Shown: positions 56,301-62,300 of the stretch, in pieces
Position numbering within the stretch: position 1 is the first letter of the stretch
Layout: the number at the start of each line of letters is the position of its first letter
Origin: Fasciolopsis buskii
Taxonomy: Eukaryota; Platyhelminthes; Trematoda; Plagiorchiida; Fasciolidae
Reading direction: 5' to 3'
Length of the DNA stretch: 64,000 nt
Assembly: GCA_008360955.1 (NCBI GenBank)
Contig: LUCM01003795.1
Span: forward strand, 84,744 to 148,743
Position numbers and translations under genes: made by a program
Notes under the pieces: generated by a model
Told to the model about the DNA's origin: nothing
The model's input: only the letters and a program-made list of their open reading frames with translations
Database searches by the model: none

Positions 56301-59300
56301 AAAATTACAGGGAGAAAATTTCAGACGATTCATCATAGTCCGATTTGGTGAGACTTTGACTGGTTCTATGATATTCTAAATTTAAGGACCATGGTCGTTT
56401 TCCCAATTTAACAGGGTCTAAGAACATTAACCTTACTCTATCCATCGAATTCATGCATGATACAAGTTTACAGAGTACACTGATCATAAAAAGACGGGCG
56501 AACAAGTTTCTTCTCACTAATTCGTAATCAAGTCAAAGCAATATTAGTCGTGGCAGAGGTTTATCCGAAAGACGCATGTAAACGGACGATCAGCCCATCA
56601 ATTCATGGATCTGTAGTAAGTGAACCAGGTCAGTTACACTGTGTAGATTTTGTAGGGCAAATACACTCAGAATGGTCGGCAATCTTATGGCAAATAGCGG
56701 AGTTCGACCGGTCGGGGGTCAGAATTAACAAACAAAATGTCTGATCGGTATATTTCGCATTGGGACCAATACAAATTAGTCGCAATGATGCGTTCACTCA
56801 TCAGACAGTAGTGCAACGGAATTTCAACAAACACGTCATTTGGACACGTGTATTATTACCACCTTATCATAATGAAAACAAGGTCAAAGAGTTTCGTAAT
56901 TATTCAACCACTACTATCTTCTGACCATTACATAAACAAAGGTTTATCATTTGTTAACAATGACCAAGGAAGTAGAGAATATATCTGAGACTGAATCGAA
57001 GGGTTCATGAAACCCGCTGTGCATCCAAATCATTCGAACTGAGATACTAACCCGGGATGTACGATTGTGAATCGAAGGCCGTAGCCATAGCGATAACCGA
57101 ACAGGCACTCAGTGGATTCCTGATGATTGCTAACAAAAATGAAACGGTTTTACACTAATTCCACGGTTTATTAACAGCGAGCTGAACGCTAGCATATCAA
57201 GGGGAATAATTTGGTGAACCACACAGTCTCTCGCTCCCGAAATATAATCACGTAGTGAAGTCTTCCCGGTTAGCCTAATGGCTAAGGCGTTTGACTCACA
57301 ATCGTTCACCTCGTGTTCACGCCCCAGTTCGACCGCGGTGAATATACACTGCCGGTGATTCTCAACACGGGCGGAACAGCCGTATTGCGTTCCCATGGTT
57401 TCTTAATAGAAACGAAAGTGTTCATATCAAATGGTGAATAACTTTACGAACCATAATGATTGAAAATTTGTGTTGGTCGTAGCTCAAATTGCTGGGTCTC
57501 GTAAGGTTCTGACAACTGAGCTTGGGGTTTAGATCACAAACGTTCCATCACCAGTGGAGGTGATGAAACACTTACTGTCTAAACGTCATTATGAGAATAA
57601 AGATATCCCCAGAAATGCTGTACTGACTGCATCACCACAGATTGTGAGCTATGCTGTGCGCTTGCCTAAATGGTATTGGGATCACATGGTGACTTAGGAA
57701 GACTTTGAATTTAGCCTCAAGAGCCCCGCCAGTCAATCACGGATTCCATACAAAAAATTGATTGCTTCGATCACACGTATCCTACAGTTACCTTGTCCTT
57801 GATGTGAATTGAACGTACGGATAATTGCTCCAATTGTTCTCGCAATCCGTCATGTTAATCGTTGTTCAGGGATGTAATATTAGCAAGAATATGGTTATGA
57901 ACAATATTACTTGCACAGCAAAAATGATTAAAAGAGTAAATTTTAAAAAAAGAGGTTTCCTAATACAGATGAAGATCATATACGCAGTCTACGATTAACT
58001 AAAATAACCAGTTCGAATATCCCAGTTGATCACATATCAAAGTTTCCCAAAGTTGTTTGATAAACGAAATGTGTTTGCGATTCTCGCTCGATATTATATC
58101 AAAGTAATATCTTAGCATTGAACATTTTCTATTCTGATACGGATAAAAATGCATTTTAAATTGTTCACTTACTAGATCATTAAAAATATCTCGCTGATGT
58201 ACATGAATTGTGATCAAAGTCTCAAATTTGACTCGATCAATTTTGGACAATTCTTGTGTCGTAACTCCAATCAATTCATTCAAAATGTCCAAAAAGAATG
58301 CATTTGTTTTCGCCATTATTCGTTTATCAGATTTTGCTTGTCGTAATGCTTCTTGCGCGTCACGTGTCCACAACAGTTGGATGCCTAAAAGACCAACTTG
58401 AGCTGGATAACTGTTCTCAAAATCTAACAGATTGAACTGAGAGTCATTGATCGCGAAAAATGCGGATCGAATAACCGCATGTAGGGATTGACGAGAGACT
58501 CGGAGGAGGTCTCCCAACCATACCTCCACGTTACCCTGGGGATGGGAAAGATTTGTTGAGGAAACATCCAAAACGGAAAAGTTATTTTTGGACTAAAAAG
58601 GTTTACATTGGAATTGCAACGTCCTGAGTGGAGACTGAAAAAATATTAAACTTCAATTGAAAGACTGAATTACAGTAATATACAAATTCTGGACTTGACC
58701 AAAATGCTGGAACCGACTGGTGACAGCACGATGCGGAATGTTCTCTGGACTCATGAGGATTACTATCTAAAAATCTCCGAAACGATCATGTTAATCCAAC
58801 TCGTCAAATCGGTAGGGAGAAGGGAAATGTTTGAGTATGGTTGATAAATTAATTCATTACCCTAAATTGACTGGACCGATTATTATACGGATCATCTAAT
58901 TTCTAAACGTTCGCTCTCCGTTTTAAGTGATATCTGGAGGCGCGGAGTACATTAGGCGTCATCATATGTACATGTAAACGTAAAAGCAAGGCAGGAATGT
59001 AATAAAACAAGTTCTGGATGAATGCGGCGGTTTTTCGTGTGACTGGATCACCAGAAATTAGAGCAAAATTGATATGAACGTTATATCTGTGGCAATGCCA
59101 GTCTCACCCATCCGTATAGGTGTAATTTGCCGTGTTATGTGCTTGTCATTCGAACATGGTTGCATAGTGTAGTAAAACATGATAACACTTGTTCAGAAGT
59201 ATTCCTTAAATGCTACGAAATTTCATTACTCCACATGTGCTTACCTGAGCCATGACCGGTGACTCCAGAGTGATCGATTCACCCTCTTGCGAATTGATAG

Positions 59301-62300
59301 CCAAAATTTTATCATAGACTTTGGCGTCAAAAGTCACTGTCTTCGTATTGTCAAACACGTTCAACAAATGTGCTTGAATAGTGTGCGAATCAGACGCTTG
59401 ACCAAGTATTTCCAACAAAGCGGGATCAGAAACGAAGAAGAATCGCGGAAAGACCAGACGTTTCTTTTCCAAATAGCCTGTCAGTGATTTCTGACACAGT
59501 TCCAGTTGTTCGAGCAAATGTGGTAGCATCTGACTCATAGTGTCATCGCCGGTGCAACATGCAACCACGTTGGGAATCTCGTGGGCACGTTGCATAATAC
59601 GTTGCCAACTTTTATCGATATTTGAGAATCTTTTGGCTTCCTGCATGAAAAAACGCCGAAAAACTCAGCTATTTTTGTTTAAAGTTAGAAAAAAAGCCAT
59701 ATAATAATGCACACGTTTTTGACTCTAGGTTTTGAACTAGTAAAGCAAACGGGAAAAAAATCACGTCAGTTGATATCCCAGGGGGAAAATTCGCATTTTC
59801 TTCAGTTTTCTGACACCGGAGAAATGGGAATTCAAATCGGTCATCCTAGAACTTGAGGCGACAAAACACATAAGGTTCGGACAAAGTACGTGTGTTAACG
59901 AGTCGGGTGATAGGAGATTATTATTCACCTCTGGATTAAATCATGGGAACGGTAACAGGATAAGGACTCTGAAACAAAGAAGTGGTATTAGCCGATAACC
60001 CTATACCATCATTTGTCCGTGCAATAGACCTTTAGAGGAACTTATTGCCAAGAACAGATCAACGTAACTGATGCCGTTTGTATAAAGATAGTTTTATGAT
60101 GTTTGTCATTGCATAAGTTACAATCGTGTGCGTTTGACATACTTGCGGTAGTTGTTTAGCAATATCACCACCGACAAACACGGCCTCCAAATAGATCCAC
60201 AAGTTCTGCACGACCAACCAGTTCTCAATTATCTCCGTTGTACTGGTCAATTTTTGCACCCATTCTTGAATCTTGGGCTTAAATGGTGCATTGTACCGAT
60301 TGGACAATAACGAGCCGAGTACCATCAACGAATCTTCCATCATTGAAATGACCTCAGTGATACTGTCACCTTTGAGGAGCAATTCGCCGCGAGATTTGAA
60401 CGAGGAGAATTGGAGATTTTGTACAGACCAGTCGTTGATGACTGATTTAAGTTTGGCCTCAATATCTCTCTCTTTCACAGCCGAGACACAAATATCCTGA
60501 AAATTGTGCGGAAACAGACAGTTTGCGGAAGAAAGTATGTTTCTAAAGTCCTTCAATGAAAGGATGCGTTTATGAATGATAATATTCAGGGTTAAAGCAA
60601 ATGTTAGTTGCGTGAACGGGAAAAAGCCGTTTGATCCCGCGCATGGCTTGATGACTTTTTTACTGCAAGTTGTTTAAACCGTGTAATCGTGGTGTGTGCC
60701 GGTTTTTCTAGACTGTGTGAACCACAATGCTTCCAAGTGACGTAAGGAGTGTATCGAAAAATTGATGAGCCATGCATTGGCTTTAATTGTGAATGATATA
60801 ATGTTAATAACACAACGCTGTTGGTAGATGTAATGTGCCAACGTTTCGACTACCGTGGCCAGTCTTTCTCAAGGCAAGTTTTACAATCAAATGCTTCCCC
60901 TTAGAAAGCAGTTGCAATTTGGCAGTTATATTCCTTAAATAAGAGTTCGCTTACGATACTTGCATGCTGCTTATTGAGGACAAAATGTCCAATGGTAGAC
61001 TTAGGCTCGAACTCACTGCCGTGAGACTAGGAGTCATATACTCTGTCGAATCACCACTAATATGGCAACGGTAACCTCAAACATCTGGAGTTGATTTTTG
61101 TTTTAAGCATTCACTTTTACGGTGGTAACTATCCAATTTTTCATTGTTTGTTTAGGATATTTCCTGGACGAACACCCAGTTATCGACTAACTGGCCCGCT
61201 GGTTTATCGTATTAATGAAATTCAGCTTTTTGAGAATAGGATCACAGCCAACAGACGGGAACCATTGGGGAAGATGAACGATGGTTGGAGAGATCGAACT
61301 CACAATCTTCGGGTTAAGATGCCAAGAAGTTGATTATGTGACCACCGCCGGTGGATGACTACTTGCCCTAAGTGGTTAAAAACCCACGGACTAGGCAAAA
61401 TTACCGCATGTTATGGTTTTCCCACGAGAACCTTTCGGATTGTCTGTTCAATAATGTGGCTGTATATGAATTTTCAGAAAGTCAGTTAATTCCACGACAA
61501 GAAAACACAGAAATTTGACCAGGCAGACGTATAAACTTTTGCTACAAAGCTTAGCATATGAACGACAGACAATAATAATAGTAGTAATGACGAATAATAA
61601 ACGTGTATTTGTTTACAGAACATCACCCGTTACATCGTTTGTCATCCACCACTATTTTTCAACCTCTCCAACATCAAAATCGATTCTCACCATTCTGGGG
61701 ATACTAGTGAAAATGAATTATATTCTTGGCATAATCATATCCGATTTAAACTTGGTATTTATTTCACTCGAAATGACTATCATTGTTCCTCGTGTCCGTT
61801 AGGAATCATTGCTTCCGTGACTAATAATGTGTTATCTTCAAGGACAGACAAAGCGAAATTGTATTGGAATTTGCCTCGTATATTACAATAATTCAGTCGG
61901 TAATGCAGACAAGCAGAAATTTTGTGACATCCTTTTTGAGCATAGTATTGGAACCTTGCAAATTAAGCGTACGTTTGAGCCATTCTCAAACGGTAATGAT
62001 GTACAAAACTTACGGGTTAAATACCTTCCTTGTATGCCCCAACCCGATGTGTTCTTCGGCGTACAGTGTTCTCACCTTGCTTATTTTCTAAATAAATTTC
62101 TTTCTTGTCGTTATTATAAAAAAAACAATAGAAAACAGTGATTGGTCCACCCTATTCCGATGCTATTGCAAATTTCGATCTCCACTCAGGTCTTCCGGCT
62201 CTCCAGCGGTGGTTGTAATTTTTGCCTCAGCTTCCTAAATCTGCGTGTTGTCTCCGCCTCTAGAAAGCTATAATCTCACCAACATTATTGAATAGTTTTT

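Larger units (their letters stand above)
56083..58172 (-). other. Intron 4-5 (2,090 nt)
   Basis: Repeat-rich between 57034 and 57600 (two family 1 loci and one family 4 element). Nothing recognisable elsewhere. Confidence 0.75.
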
